Assembly: GCA_965204775.1 (NCBI GenBank)
Contig: CBDBFH010000019.1
Coordinates: 1-64,000, forward strand
Source of the DNA: CBDBFH01 sp965204775
Lineage (GTDB): Bacteria > Pseudomonadota > Alphaproteobacteria > JAPOUT01 > G958296285
Length of the DNA stretch: 64,000 nucleotides
Direction: 5' to 3'
The notes beneath the pieces were generated by a model. That model was given only the letters and a program-made list of their open reading frames with translations, was not told the DNA's origin and did no database searches. The translations under genes were made by a program, and so were the position numbers. Below, in pieces: positions 50,443-59,926 of this stretch (positions within the stretch are counted from its first letter, which is position 1; the number at the start of each line of letters is the position of its first letter).

Positions 50443-51668
50443 CGCGCGGCGCGGAAGGGCGGCTCTACCGCCAGGAGATGAGCGCCGCCGGTTTTGATGC
50501 GGGAAAGGAGCGGGCGGCGGCGCAGCTGGCGATGGCCTTCTGGCGGGGGCGGGCGGCGGAGCCTCTCTTCCGCGACCTGATGGAAGAAGACGGGATCGAC
50601 CGGCGCAGCGAAGAGACTCTCGCGCGGATCATGGCCGGGGCCAAAGACATTGTCGTGATCGGGATCGGGGGGGCGATATCGGGTCCGGCGGTGTTTTGCT
50701 CGCCGCAGCGCAGGCCGCCCCGGCTCCACTGGCTGGACACGCCGGATCCGGCTTATGTGGAATCGCTGTTTTCGCGCCTGTGTCCGGAGGAGGCGCGCTT
50801 GCTGATTGTGTCGAAATCGGGGGCGACACCGGAAACGCTGGCGCTGGCCCGGGCCGGACTGGACTGGCTGGGGGCGAAACTTGGCGCGCGGGCGGCGGCG
50901 GGCGCGGTGGCCGGGCTGTGCGCGCAAGAGCGCACGCCCTTGCACGCGCTGGCCGCCGGGCGCGGATTTGCGCTTTTGTCCGGCCCGCCGGGGATCGACA
51001 GCCGCTTTTGTCTGTTCACGATTCTGGGGCTTGCGCCATTGATTGCGCTGGGCGGCAAGGCTGAGCGGGTGCGCGCCGGGGGGCGGGCGGTGCTGGCCCG
51101 GCTGCTTTCGGGCGCGGCGCGGGCCGAAGATTTTCCGCCCGCCGCCGGGGCGGCGCTGCTGGCGGCGGGGGCGAGAGCCGGGCGAATTCATGTGACGATG
51201 GCCGGGGCGGAGCATTTCGCGCCCCTCACCCGGTGGTGGCGTCAGATTGCCGCCGAGAGTCTGGGCAAAGCGGGCAAGGGCGCGCTGCCCGCGACCGCCC
51301 GCCTGCCCGCCGACCAGCACAGTCAGTTTCAGCTGTATCTGGACGGGCCGGACAGATGCGTCTTCACGCTTATAACCGGGCCGGAGACGGAGCCGGGAGG
51401 GGGCGGCGCGTTGGGCCGCCTTCTTGCGGCGCAAAACCGGGCGGCGATTTCGCAGTTGCGCGCGCGGGGGCGGGTCTTGCGGATTTTGCGCGCCGGGACA
51501 GGCGAAGAGAGTCTGGGGGCGCTGGCGATGCATTTCCTTCTCGAAATTCTGCTGGCGGCGCGCATAATGGGGGTGAATCCTTTTGGCCAGCCTGCGGTCG
51601 AGGCGGGCAAGGCCGCGCTGGCGCCGTTTCTGGCGCAGGCGGCGGAACAGGACGGAGAGCGCAGCTGA
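50439..51668 (+). CDS. pgi: glucose-6-phosphate isomerase (short form)
   Basis: The 409-residue protein has the SIS-type sugar isomerase motifs VIGIGGAISGPAV, LLIVSKSGATPETLA and PADQHSQFQLYLDGP, the last with the conserved Gln-His. It interconverts glucose-6- and fructose-6-phosphate. It is shorter than the enterobacterial enzyme (about 550), like other alphaproteobacterial forms. TTG 50439, nine bases after GGAGG and overlapping the previous stop, is the likely start; ATG 50478 is possible. Confidence 0.9.
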   Translation: MTRGAEGRLYRQEMSAAGFDAGKERAAAQLAMAFWRGRAAEPLFRDLMEEDGIDRRSEETLARIMAGAKDIVVIGIGGAISGPAVFCSPQRRPPRLHWLDTPDPAYVESLFSRLCPEEARLLIVSKSGATPETLALARAGLDWLGAKLGARAAAGAVAGLCAQERTPLHALAAGRGFALLSGPPGIDSRFCLFTILGLAPLIALGGKAERVRAGGRAVLARLLSGAARAEDFPPAAGAALLAAGARAGRIHVTMAGAEHFAPLTRWWRQIAAESLGKAGKGALPATARLPADQHSQFQLYLDGPDRCVFTLITGPETEPGGGGALGRLLAAQNRAAISQLRARGRVLRILRAGTGEESLGALAMHFLLEILLAARIMGVNPFGQPAVEAGKAALAPFLAQAAEQDGERS

Positions 51669-53515
51669 TGGGCAAGATTGTCCGCCTTCCGGAATCGGTC
51701 GTGAACCGGATTGCTGCCGGGGAAGTGATCGAGCGCCCGGCGAGCGTGGTGCGCGAGTTGGTCGAGAACGCGATTGACGCGCAAGCGCGGGCGATTCGGA
51801 TTCGGATCGAGGAGGGCGGGCGCGACTTGATTGAGGTGGTGGACGACGGGCACGGGATGAGCGGGGAAGATCTGGCGCTGGCGACCGAGCGCCATGCCAC
51901 ATCGAAACTTTCGCCGCATTCGGCGGGCGACGTCTTGCGCGGGGTTTCGACGCTGGGCTTTCGCGGCGAAGCGCTGCCTTCAATCGGCTCGGTCAGCCGC
52001 CTTGCGATTCGCAGCCGGCGGGCCGAGGACTCCCATGCGCTTCAGATTGAGATGCATTTTGGCCGCAAGCCACCCCCGCCGCGTCCGGCGGCGGGGGCGC
52101 AGGGCACGCAGGTTCTGGTCCGCGATTTGTTTCATGCGCTTCCGGGGCGCCTGAAATTTCTCAAAACGGCGCGCAGCGAAGCGGCGGCGGTGATTGATGT
52201 GGTCAAGCGCCGGGCGCTGGCGGTTCCGGGCTGCGCGGTCACGCTGACCAGCGGCAAGGCGGCGGTTTTGCGCCTGAGGGCGGAAGGCGGCGCGGACGGC
52301 GCGGCGCGCAGCGCGCGCATTCGGGCGGTGATGGGGGGCGAGTTTTTCGACAACGCCCTTCCCATCGAGATCGCGCATCGGGGGATGAGTCTGTCCGGCT
52401 ATGCCGGTCTTCCGACCTATCACCGGGCGACGCTGCAGTGGCAGTTTCTGTTCGTCAACGGGCGTCCGGTTCAAGACCGGCTGCTGGGCGGCGCGCTGCG
52501 CGCAGCCTATGGCGATTTGATGGTCAAGGGGCGTTTTCCGGCGGCGGCGCTGTTTTTGACTCTGCCGCCGGGTGCGGTGGATATAAACGTCCACCCGGCC
52601 AAGGCCGAGCTTCGCTTCCGCGATGCGCAGGCGGTGCGCGCCCTGGTGATCGGGGCGCTCAAACAGGCCTTTGCGCAGGCCGGGCACCGGGCTTCGGCGG
52701 TTTTGTCCGGTCAGGCGCTGGCGGCGATGCGCCCGGGTTCGGCTGCGCCGGGGGGTCCGGAGTCTTTTGCGGGCGGCCCGGCTCCGGCGGGGTTGGCGCC
52801 CCGGCCCTTGCCGGCGGGAGGGACGGGCGAACTGCCCGGGCTGGGCGGGCACGGCGGACGGGTCGAACCGGCGGCAGGCGGGAATGCGCAGATGAGCGGA
52901 CCGGGCGAGGGGCCCGGGACCGAAGGCGGGCCGGAGCTGCCTTTGGGGGTCGCCCGGGGGCAGCTGCATGAGACGTATATTATTTCCCAGACCGCGGACG
53001 GGATCGTGATTGTCGACCAGCATGCGGCGCACGAGCGGATTGTCCATGAGAAGATGCGCGCGCAGGCGCAGGCGGGCGGGATTGCCCGGCAAAGCCTGTT
53101 GATTCCGGAAGTGGTCGAACTGACCGCCCCGGAGGCCGACCTGCTGATGGCGCGAGCCGGGGAGTGGGCGCAGCTGGGCTTTGTGCTGGACCGTTATGGA
53201 CCGGATGCGGTGATCGTGCGCGAGGTTCCGGCGATCTGCCGGAATATGGACATTGGCGGTCTGGTGCGCGATCTGGCCGACGGATTGAGCGACGGCGGAC
53301 GGGGCGGGGCGCTGGCCGAACGTTTGAACGAGATTTCGGGGACGATTGCCTGTCATTCCAGCGTCCGGGGCGGACGCCGCCTGACCGGAGCCGAGATGGA
53401 TGCGTTGTTGCGCGAAATGGAGCGCACCCCTCATGCCGGGCAGTGCAATCACGGGCGTCCGACCTATGTCGAGCTGAAACTGGCGGATATCGAAAGACTA
53501 TTCGGGCGGCGCTAA
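51668..53515 (+). CDS. mutL: DNA mismatch repair protein MutL
   Basis: From ATG 51668 the protein has 615 residues. The N-terminal GHKL ATPase has ELVENAIDAQARAIRI, VVDDGHGM, ERHATSKL and LGFRGEALPSI. A Gly/Pro/Ala-rich linker (about 345-430) follows, then the C-terminal dimerisation domain with DQHAAHERIVHEK, which fits the DQHA-x2-E-x4-E endonuclease motif, and CHSSVRGGRRL. So this MutL is probably a nicking form. It is coupled to pgi by TGATG and convergent with rsmD. Confidence 0.96.
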   Translation: MGKIVRLPESVVNRIAAGEVIERPASVVRELVENAIDAQARAIRIRIEEGGRDLIEVVDDGHGMSGEDLALATERHATSKLSPHSAGDVLRGVSTLGFRGEALPSIGSVSRLAIRSRRAEDSHALQIEMHFGRKPPPPRPAAGAQGTQVLVRDLFHALPGRLKFLKTARSEAAAVIDVVKRRALAVPGCAVTLTSGKAAVLRLRAEGGADGAARSARIRAVMGGEFFDNALPIEIAHRGMSLSGYAGLPTYHRATLQWQFLFVNGRPVQDRLLGGALRAAYGDLMVKGRFPAAALFLTLPPGAVDINVHPAKAELRFRDAQAVRALVIGALKQAFAQAGHRASAVLSGQALAAMRPGSAAPGGPESFAGGPAPAGLAPRPLPAGGTGELPGLGGHGGRVEPAAGGNAQMSGPGEGPGTEGGPELPLGVARGQLHETYIISQTADGIVIVDQHAAHERIVHEKMRAQAQAGGIARQSLLIPEVVELTAPEADLLMARAGEWAQLGFVLDRYGPDAVIVREVPAICRNMDIGGLVRDLADGLSDGGRGGALAERLNEISGTIACHSSVRGGRRLTGAEMDALLREMERTPHAGQCNHGRPTYVELKLADIERLFGRR

Positions 53516-54073
53516 GAGCGGGGCGAAGCGCAGGAGAATGAAGCGGGTGCGGGCCTGGAGATGCGCGCTCAGGAAGGTGAAATTTTTCGGCAGAGTCGGG
53601 CGCAGATCTTTGCGCTCCTGAATGACGGCATAAGCGCCGGGGGCGAGCAGGCGCAGGGCGGCCAGAGCGTCGAGTGGGGCGGCGGCGAGGTTTTGGCCAT
53701 AGGGCGGATCGGCGAAGACGAGACCGGCGCACAAGGGTTTTGCGGCAAGGCGCGCCGGGCGGGCGCGGATCGGAGTGCGCTGCGGGAGGAGGGCGAGCCG
53801 GGAGGCATTGCGCCGGATCAGGCGGCGGGCCTGCGGGTCGCGTTCGACGAACAGGACGCGGGCGGCCCCGCGCGAGAGCGCCTCGAAGCCCAGCGCGCCC
53901 GATCCGGCGAAGAGGTCGATGACCTCAAGGCCGCCGAGTTCAAGGCGGGGCGGGCCGTGGACGAGGAAATCAAAGAGGCTCCGGCGGGCGCGGGCGAGGG
54001 TGGGCCGGGCGTCGAGACCGGGGCCGGGGCCTTCGAGGCGGCGGCCTTTGAGGAGGCCGGCGGTGATTCGCAT
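53498..54073 (-). CDS. rsmD: 16S rRNA (guanine966-N2)-methyltransferase RsmD
   Basis: From ATG 54073 the protein has 191 residues, beginning RITAGLLKGRRL. It has VIDLFAGSGALGFEALSRGA (SAM loop) and the catalytic DPPYG in VFADPPYGQNL. Its end overlaps the convergent mutL by 18 bases. It is 12 bases after the pseudouridine synthase stop and probably in the same transcript. Confidence 0.93.
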   Translation of the reverse strand: MRITAGLLKGRRLEGPGPGLDARPTLARARRSLFDFLVHGPPRLELGGLEVIDLFAGSGALGFEALSRGAARVLFVERDPQARRLIRRNASRLALLPQRTPIRARPARLAAKPLCAGLVFADPPYGQNLAAAPLDALAALRLLAPGAYAVIQERKDLRPTLPKNFTFLSAHLQARTRFILLRFAPLLAPPE

Positions 54074-54084
54074 GGCCGCGCGCG

Positions 54085-54849
54085 CTACCGCGCCCCGGCG
54101 CAGGCCGCGCGGGCGGGGCCGGGCAGAGTCAGCTTTTGCAATTGGGCGGGCGGGACCTCGCGCCATCGGCCCGGGGCCAGCGCGCCCAGCGCGAAGGGGC
54201 CAAAATGGGTTCGAATCAGGCGGTTGACAATCAGGCCCTGCGCCTCAAGGAGGAGGCGGACTTCGCGGTTTTTTCCCTCGCGCAGGCCGATGGCGATCCA
54301 GCAATTGCGCGCCTGGCGGCGCTCCAGTTTGGCCTGGGCCGGGGCATAGCGCACCCCCTTGAGCGTGAGGCCCTGAGCGAGGCGGTCGAGGTCTTGCTGG
54401 CTGACCTCGCCGAAGGCGCGGACGCGATAGCGGCGCAGGAAGTTGGAGGCAGGCAGTTCCAGGGCGCGGGCCAGGGCGCCGTTATTGGTGAGGAGGAGGA
54501 GGCCCTCGCTGCTCATATCAAGCCGTCCGACCGGGGCGGCGGCGCGCAACAGCGGCGGCAGGTGATCGAAGATCACCGGGCGCTGCTGCGGATCGCGCCG
54601 CGCGGTGAGCAAGCCGCGCGGCTTGTGATAGCGCCACAGGCGGGGCGGGGGAATTGCGGGCAGGGGCCGGGAGTCCAGTTCGATCCGGTCGCCGGGGCCG
54701 ACATTAAGCGCGGGCGAGGCGGCGACCCGGCCATTGACGCGCACCCGCCCGGCCCGAATCATGTCTTCGGCCTGACGGCGCGAAGCGAAACTGGTGTGAG
54801 CGATTCGGCGCGCCAGACGCATGACCTGGCAGGCAGGGGGCGCGCTCAT
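54085..54849 (-). CDS. RluB/RsuA-family pseudouridine synthase
   Basis: The 254-residue protein has an N-terminal S4 domain (SRRQAEDMIRAGRVRVNGRV) and the catalytic block with VGRLDMSSEGLLLLTNNG, the Asp being the nucleophile. KNREVRLLLEAQGLIVNRLI is the RsuA/RluB/E/F end motif. It probably modifies 23S rRNA (RluB type), but the exact target cannot be told. Its start overlaps the lptA stop. Confidence 0.92.
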   Translation of the reverse strand: MSAPPACQVMRLARRIAHTSFASRRQAEDMIRAGRVRVNGRVAASPALNVGPGDRIELDSRPLPAIPPPRLWRYHKPRGLLTARRDPQQRPVIFDHLPPLLRAAAPVGRLDMSSEGLLLLTNNGALARALELPASNFLRRYRVRAFGEVSQQDLDRLAQGLTLKGVRYAPAQAKLERRQARNCWIAIGLREGKNREVRLLLEAQGLIVNRLIRTHFGPFALGALAPGRWREVPPAQLQKLTLPGPARAACAGAR

Positions 54850-55457
54850 TGCTCCGGCGGGCGCTCCGGCGGGGGCTCCGGCGGGCCGGAGCCGGAGCCG
54901 AACAAGCCGCGCACGCGGGGGGGTGGGCGGTCTGAGCCTGAAGCCGGGGCCGGGGCTGGAGCTGACAGGCGGCTTTGTCCGGAGACCAGATCGATCACCA
55001 GCCGCTCGCCGGTCAAAACATGCCGCCCCTGGCGCAAAATGATGCTGCCGCCCATGGTGATCTGGCGGCGGGCTACGTCATATTCGGCCCAGTCGCCCTG
55101 GGCGCGCTGATTGTTTTCGCCGGTGATGCGGACATTGCGGGCGGCGCGCAATCTGGTGATTTTGCCGCGCGGGGCGGAGTCCGCCGCCGATATGTCCGGC
55201 GGGGGCGCGGCGGCATAAAAGACGGTCGCCCGGGCGGCTTCGAGGCGAAGCGCGCCCTGGGTGATCTGGACATTTCCGGCGAAGACCGCCTGCCCGGCGG
55301 GGCGGTCGACCTGCAGCGAATCGGCTTCGATCGCGACCGGCGCATCGCCGACCCGGGCAAAGCCGGAGAAGACATCGGCGCCGTCTTGCGCGGCCTGCGC
55401 CGGGGCGGCGAGGACCAGCGCAGACACAAGAAGCGCGGCGGTTGGTGTGAGGCTCAT
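54846..55457 (-). CDS. lptA: LptA/OstA family LPS transport protein
   Basis: The 203-residue protein has a signal peptide ending near LAAPAQAAQ, then the OstA beta-jellyroll with PVAIEADSLQVDRPAGQAVF, GNVQITQGALRLEA and GNV-like repeats. A Pro/Gly-rich tail ends it. It bridges the periplasm in LPS export. It follows lptC with a four-base overlap; lptB is not directly downstream here. Confidence 0.9.
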   Translation of the reverse strand: MSLTPTAALLVSALVLAAPAQAAQDGADVFSGFARVGDAPVAIEADSLQVDRPAGQAVFAGNVQITQGALRLEAARATVFYAAAPPPDISAADSAPRGKITRLRAARNVRITGENNQRAQGDWAEYDVARRQITMGGSIILRQGRHVLTGERLVIDLVSGQSRLSAPAPAPASGSDRPPPRVRGLFGSGSGPPEPPPERPPEQ

Positions 55458-56080
55458 GGTTGCGCGCCCTGCGGGGCGGCGGCGGCGCGGGGCGGCGGCA
55501 GGCGCAGCTGCACTTTGACGCCGCCATGAAAGAGCAGTTGGCGGCCCCGGCCGGCGGCCTTGAGGCCCCCGGCCTCAAAGCGGCCCAGAGGCCCGTGGCC
55601 CCGCACGGCGGCGGGGACGGTCAGTTCGCCTTTTTTCAAATCGATCACGGCGCGGCGGGCATGAAGTTCGTAGCCGGCGGTGGAATAGAGATCGAGGGGG
55701 CGGCCCAGTTCGAGGCGGGCCTGTTTTCGGAGGAACATGCCTTTTCCGGCCCGGGCCAGCAGCCAGCCGCCCGGCTCCAGCTGCAGATCCAGTTCGAGGA
55801 CTTCCAGATCGATCTGATCGGGGGTTTCGCGCCCGTGGCTGGCGGCCTGTGCGGTGAGCACATAGGGGGCGGCGTCCTGGGTGCGTCCGGTTATGCGCAG
55901 ATTGACGAGGCGGGAGTCCTCATTGACCGGGGACAATTCGGTGGAGGTCATGACCAGCCCGCTGCGGTTCTCGACCGACAGGGCATAGAAGACGAAGAGG
56001 GCGAGGACGCCCAGCACGCAGGCATAAAGCGCGCGGCGCAGGGCGGCGACGGCGGGGTGGCGGCGGGCGGTTTTTTCAAT
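55454..56080 (-). CDS. lptC: LPS export protein LptC, start probably at ATT
   Basis: The frame contains one N-terminal membrane helix (YACVLGVLALFVFYALSV) and an LptC beta domain (PYVLTAQAASHGRETPDQID, GYELHARRAVIDLKKGEL). Starting at the GTG at 56017 would cut the helix. The frame stays open upstream to an ATT at 56080, which yields a basic N-terminus EKTARRHPAVAALRRALY before the helix, as expected. No ATG is available. ATT overlaps the RNase D stop (ATTGA). It is an inner-membrane partner of LptA. Confidence 0.85.
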   Translation of the reverse strand: MEKTARRHPAVAALRRALYACVLGVLALFVFYALSVENRSGLVMTSTELSPVNEDSRLVNLRITGRTQDAAPYVLTAQAASHGRETPDQIDLEVLELDLQLEPGGWLLARAGKGMFLRKQARLELGRPLDLYSTAGYELHARRAVIDLKKGELTVPAAVRGHGPLGRFEAGGLKAAGRGRQLLFHGGVKVQLRLPPPRAAAAPQGAQP

Positions 56081-56693
56081 GCGCGAAGATATCCTCGTCT
56101 CTCCATCCGGCCAGATCGAGGCGGGCGCGGGCGGGCAGGAAGTCGAAGCAGGCCTGCGCCCAGTCGCGGCGATTTTCGCGGATCAGCATGGCGTCGAGTT
56201 TTTCGCGGAGGGCGTGGAGGTGGATGACGTCGCGGGCGGCATAGGCGATTTGCTGCGGGGTCAGTTGTCCGGCGCCCCAGTCGGAGGACTGCTGCTGTTT
56301 GGAGATTTCGACGCCCAGCAGATCGCGGCACAGATCTTTGAGGCCGTGGCGGTCGGTGTAGGTGCGGGCGAGGCGGGAGGCGATTTTGGTGCAATAGACC
56401 GGGGCGGCGGTGATATTGAGGTAATGGCCGAGGGTGGCGAGATCGAAGCGGGCGAAATGGAAGATTTTCTCCCGGGCCGGGTCGGCGAGCAGCGCCTGAA
56501 GATTGGGCGCGCGGTAGCGGCTGCGATCCAGCTGAACGATATGGGCCGCGCCGCGTTGATCGGCCAGTTGCACGAGGCAGAGGGGATCGCGGCGCGGATC
56601 CAGCCCCAGGGTTTCGGTGTCGACCGCCAGCGCCCCGGCCAGATCAAGGCCGGAGGGCAAATCTTTCTGATGGAGGACGGGCGGCGGGGTCAT
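56076..56693 (-). CDS. ribonuclease D family 3'-5' exonuclease
   Basis: The 205-residue protein is a DEDDy exonuclease: LAVDTETLGLDP (ExoI), HFARFDLATLGHYL (ExoII) and YAARDVIHLH (ExoIII). It lacks the HRDC domains of E. coli RNase D, as usual for the short alphaproteobacterial type found before lptC. It is likely involved in tRNA or structured RNA 3' trimming. Confidence 0.92.
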   Translation of the reverse strand: MTPPPVLHQKDLPSGLDLAGALAVDTETLGLDPRRDPLCLVQLADQRGAAHIVQLDRSRYRAPNLQALLADPAREKIFHFARFDLATLGHYLNITAAPVYCTKIASRLARTYTDRHGLKDLCRDLLGVEISKQQQSSDWGAGQLTPQQIAYAARDVIHLHALREKLDAMLIRENRRDWAQACFDFLPARARLDLAGWRDEDIFAH

Positions 56694-56743
56694 GGCGGTT
56701 GGCAGATTTGCACTCTCGCGGGGCTGTCAGGCCGGGGTGGGGA

Positions 56744-56832
<89 letters not shown>

Positions 56833-56889
56833 GCGGGGGCGCAGTCTAGCGGGTTTTCCGGGCGGGGAAAACCGGCTAGACCGGAGGGC

Positions 56890-57867
56890 ATGATGGCGGT
56901 GCAGATGACAGGCCCGCGCGCGCGCGGACGGATTGCGGCGGTGATCGGCGCGGGCGGATTTATTGGCCGCCATGTGGTGCGGCGTTTGGCCCGCGCCGGG
57001 TTTCGGGTCAAGGCCGGCGTGCGCCGTCCGGAGCAGGCGCTGTTCTTGAAGCCGATGGGCGAGACCGGCCAGATCGAACTGGCGCGGGCGGATTTTGCCG
57101 ATCCCGATTCGCTCGCCCGCCTGTGCGCCGGGGCGGAGGTGGTGGTCAATGCGGCGGGCATTTTGTATGAGCGCGGCGCGCAGCGTTTCGACCTGCTGCA
57201 CCGGCGCGGACCGGCCCAGGCCGCGCGCCGGGCGAAAGAGGGGGGGGCGGCGTGTCTGATTCATCTTTCGGCGCTGGGGGCGGAGCGAAGCAGCGCAGCG
57301 CTTTACGCGCGCTCGAAGGCGGCGGGCGAGGAGGAGGTCCGGCGCGCTTTCGCGCAGGCGCACATCCTGCGCCCCTCCCTCGTCTTTGGCCCGGAGGATG
57401 ATTTCTTCAACCGGTTTGCCGGACTGGCGCGGCTGTTTCCGGCCCTGCCGGTGATCGGCGGGGGGACGACACGCTTTCAGCCGGTCTATGTCGAAGATGT
57501 CGCAGGCGCGGTCCTCACGGCGGCGCTGGGCCGGGCCGCGCCCGGCATTTACGAACTGGGCGGGCCGCAGATTTACACGTTCCGCGCGTTGATGGCCTTC
57601 ATTGTGGAGACAATCGGCCGCCGCCGTCTGCTTGCGCCGGTTCCGGTGTTTGCGGCGCGGGCGCTGGCGCTTTTTGCGCAATATATGCCGAAGCCGCTTT
57701 TGACTCCCGATCAGCTGCGTCTTCTTGCGCAGGATTCGGTGGTCAGCGCGGCGGCGGCGCGGCGCGGGCGCGATCTGGCCGGTCTGGGGGTCGCTGCGCC
57801 CGCCTCAATCGAGGCGATTGTGCCGGCCTATTTGAGCCGCTTCCGGCCCGGCGGGGCGGGACCCTAA
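56890..57867 (+). CDS. NAD-dependent epimerase/NDUFA9-like protein
   Basis: The 325-residue protein has an atypical SDR fold with AVIGAGGFIGRHVVRRLARA, LIHLSALGAERSSAALYARS (Tyr-Lys type site altered to YARSKA) and FQPVYVEDVAGAVL. This is the NDUFA9 group of alphaproteobacteria and mitochondria, associated with complex I or quinone biosynthesis. It is convergent with uppP (four-base overlap). Function inferred. Confidence 0.88.
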   Translation: MMAVQMTGPRARGRIAAVIGAGGFIGRHVVRRLARAGFRVKAGVRRPEQALFLKPMGETGQIELARADFADPDSLARLCAGAEVVVNAAGILYERGAQRFDLLHRRGPAQAARRAKEGGAACLIHLSALGAERSSAALYARSKAAGEEEVRRAFAQAHILRPSLVFGPEDDFFNRFAGLARLFPALPVIGGGTTRFQPVYVEDVAGAVLTAALGRAAPGIYELGGPQIYTFRALMAFIVETIGRRRLLAPVPVFAARALALFAQYMPKPLLTPDQLRLLAQDSVVSAAAARRGRDLAGLGVAAPASIEAIVPAYLSRFRPGGAGP

Positions 57868-58670
57868 AGCGTCCAGATCAAGATGGCGGCGGCCAGGGCC
57901 AGGCGATAGAGGACGAAAGGGGTGAGCGTCCAGCGCCGGGCGAAGCGGACGAAGAGCGCGAGCGCGAGCAGTCCGGCGAGAAAGGAGAGGAGGATCACCG
58001 CCGCCAGCAATGCGGGGGCGGGGGGCGGGGCGGACGGGAGCGGACGGGCGGCGTCGAGCAGGGTCACAAAGCTTGCCCCCACGATGACGGGCAGAGCCAG
58101 GAGCAGGGCGAAGCGCACCGCGCTTTCGCGCGCAAACCCCAGGGCGCGCGCGGCGGTGATCACGACTCCGGCGCGGCTGGCGCCGGGGATGAAGGCGCAG
58201 GCTTGCGCGCAGCCGATCCAGAAAGATTGGGCGGCGGTCATGCTGGCGAGGCTTCGGGTTGGGCGGCGGGTGCGGTCGGCGAGGAAGAGGAGGCAGGCGA
58301 AGAGGATATTGGCGAGCGCGATCATGGGCAGATTGCGCAAGACCTCGATTCGGCCTGAGGCGAACAGACCGGCCCCGGCGAGCAGGGCAGGCAGGGTGGC
58401 GAGGAGGAGGAGGAGGAGGAGATCGCGTTCCGGCGCGCGGCGGCGGGCGAGGAGGGCGGCGGCGCCGCGCCCCAGCGCGCTCATCTCGCGGCGGAAATAG
58501 ACGAGCCCGGCGGCCAGGGTTCCCAGATGGGCGGCGGCTTCGAGGGCGAGTCCGGACTGGCCGGTCAGGCCCAGCCGGGCGAGGAGGATCAGGTGGCCGG
58601 AGGAGGAGATGGGCAGGAATTCGGTCGCCCCCTGAACGAGGGCGATCAAAAGCGCGGTTTCGAGGAGCAT
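57864..58670 (-). CDS. uppP: undecaprenyl-diphosphatase UppP/BacA
   Basis: The 268-residue membrane protein has the two UppP active regions, VQGATEFLPISSSGHLIL near the start and FIPGASRAGVVIT in the middle. It recycles the lipid carrier for peptidoglycan and other envelope polymers. Start ATG 58670. Divergent from queG. Confidence 0.96.
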   Translation of the reverse strand: MLLETALLIALVQGATEFLPISSSGHLILLARLGLTGQSGLALEAAAHLGTLAAGLVYFRREMSALGRGAAALLARRRAPERDLLLLLLLATLPALLAGAGLFASGRIEVLRNLPMIALANILFACLLFLADRTRRPTRSLASMTAAQSFWIGCAQACAFIPGASRAGVVITAARALGFARESAVRFALLLALPVIVGASFVTLLDAARPLPSAPPPAPALLAAVILLSFLAGLLALALFVRFARRWTLTPFVLYRLALAAAILIWTL

Positions 58671-58747
58671 GAAGGAGGCCGGGGGCTTGCGAACAGAAGG
58701 CGCGCAAGGGGTTATACTACAGCGCCTGTTGTTTGGGAGCGGCTGCG

Positions 58748-59926
58748 GTGATCAAGGGTGCAAACCGGGGGGCGGCGGCGCGGGGGCGGCGGATTGCCGA
58801 TGAGATTGCGGCGCGGGCGCGCGGCGCGGGCTTTGAGGCGTTCGGGATTGCCGATGCGCGGGCGCTGGCGCGGGTTGCGCGGCGGAGCGGGCCGGATCTC
58901 AAGGCGTTTTTGGCCTCCGGCTATCACGCCGGCATGGACTGGCTGGGGCGCGACCCGGAGCGGCGCAGCGATCCGGCGCGGCGCTGGCCGGAGGTCAAAA
59001 GCGTGATTGCGGTGGGGATGAATTACGGGCCGGAGCGCAATCCTCTGGGCGATCTGGAGCGGAAGGCGCAAGGGGTGATTTCGGTCTACGCGCGCGGCGA
59101 GGACTACCACCGGGTTCTCAAGGAGAAACTGAAGCGGATGGCGCGGGAGATTGAGGCGCTACACGCGGCGCGGGCGCGGGTTGTGGTCGACACCGCGCCG
59201 GTGATGGAAAAACCGCTGGCGCAGGCCGCCGGTCTGGGCTGGCAGGGCAAGCACACCAATCTGGTTTCGCGCGATTTGGGGTCGTGGTTTTTCCTGGGCC
59301 TGATCCTGACCGATCTGGCGCTGCCCGGGGCGGCGGGGCACGGGGTTCATTGCGGGCGCTGCCGGGCGTGCCTCGACATCTGCCCGACCGGGGCGTTTCC
59401 CGCGCCCTTTCAGCTGGATGCGCGGCGCTGCCTGTCCTATTTGACGATTGAGCACAAGGGGGTGATCGCGCGCCGGCTGCGGCGGGCGATGGGCAACCGG
59501 ATTTACGGCTGCGACGATTGTCTGGCGGTATGCCCGTGGAACAAATATGCCCGCCGGGCGAACTGGGCCGGTTTCCACGCCCGGCGCGAATTGGAGAATC
59601 CGGGATTGCGCGATCTGGCCGGGCTGGACGAGGAAGGCTTTCGCCGCCTGTTCGCCCGCTCGCCGGTCAGACGGATCGGGCGGGCGCGCTTTTTGCGCAA
59701 TGTTTTGATTGCGATCGGCAATTCGGGCGATTCGGGTCTGGCGGCCAGCGCCGAGCGGCTGTTGCGCGATCGCGCGCCGCTGGTGCGGGGGATGGCGGTC
59801 TGGGCGCTGGCCTGTCTGCTGGAGGGCGCGCGCTTTGGGCAAGTCCGGGCGGCGCATATGAGCGCGGAGCGAGACCCGGACGTCCTCGCCGAATGGCGGG
59901 CGGGGCCTGCAGGACACAGCGCCTGA
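58748..59926 (+). CDS. queG: epoxyqueuosine reductase QueG
   Basis: From GTG 58748 (GGGAG seven bases upstream; TTG 58733 also in frame) the protein has 392 residues. It has a cobalamin-binding N-terminal part (GMDWLGRDPERRSDPARRWP, VDTAPVMEKPLAQAAGLGWQ). Two 4Fe-4S motifs follow, CGRCRACLDICPTGAF and CDDCLAVCPWNKYA, with HEAT-like repeats to the end. It makes queuosine in tRNA anticodons. It overlaps the next gene by one base. Confidence 0.95.
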   Translation: MIKGANRGAAARGRRIADEIAARARGAGFEAFGIADARALARVARRSGPDLKAFLASGYHAGMDWLGRDPERRSDPARRWPEVKSVIAVGMNYGPERNPLGDLERKAQGVISVYARGEDYHRVLKEKLKRMAREIEALHAARARVVVDTAPVMEKPLAQAAGLGWQGKHTNLVSRDLGSWFFLGLILTDLALPGAAGHGVHCGRCRACLDICPTGAFPAPFQLDARRCLSYLTIEHKGVIARRLRRAMGNRIYGCDDCLAVCPWNKYARRANWAGFHARRELENPGLRDLAGLDEEGFRRLFARSPVRRIGRARFLRNVLIAIGNSGDSGLAASAERLLRDRAPLVRGMAVWALACLLEGARFGQVRAAHMSAERDPDVLAEWRAGPAGHSA

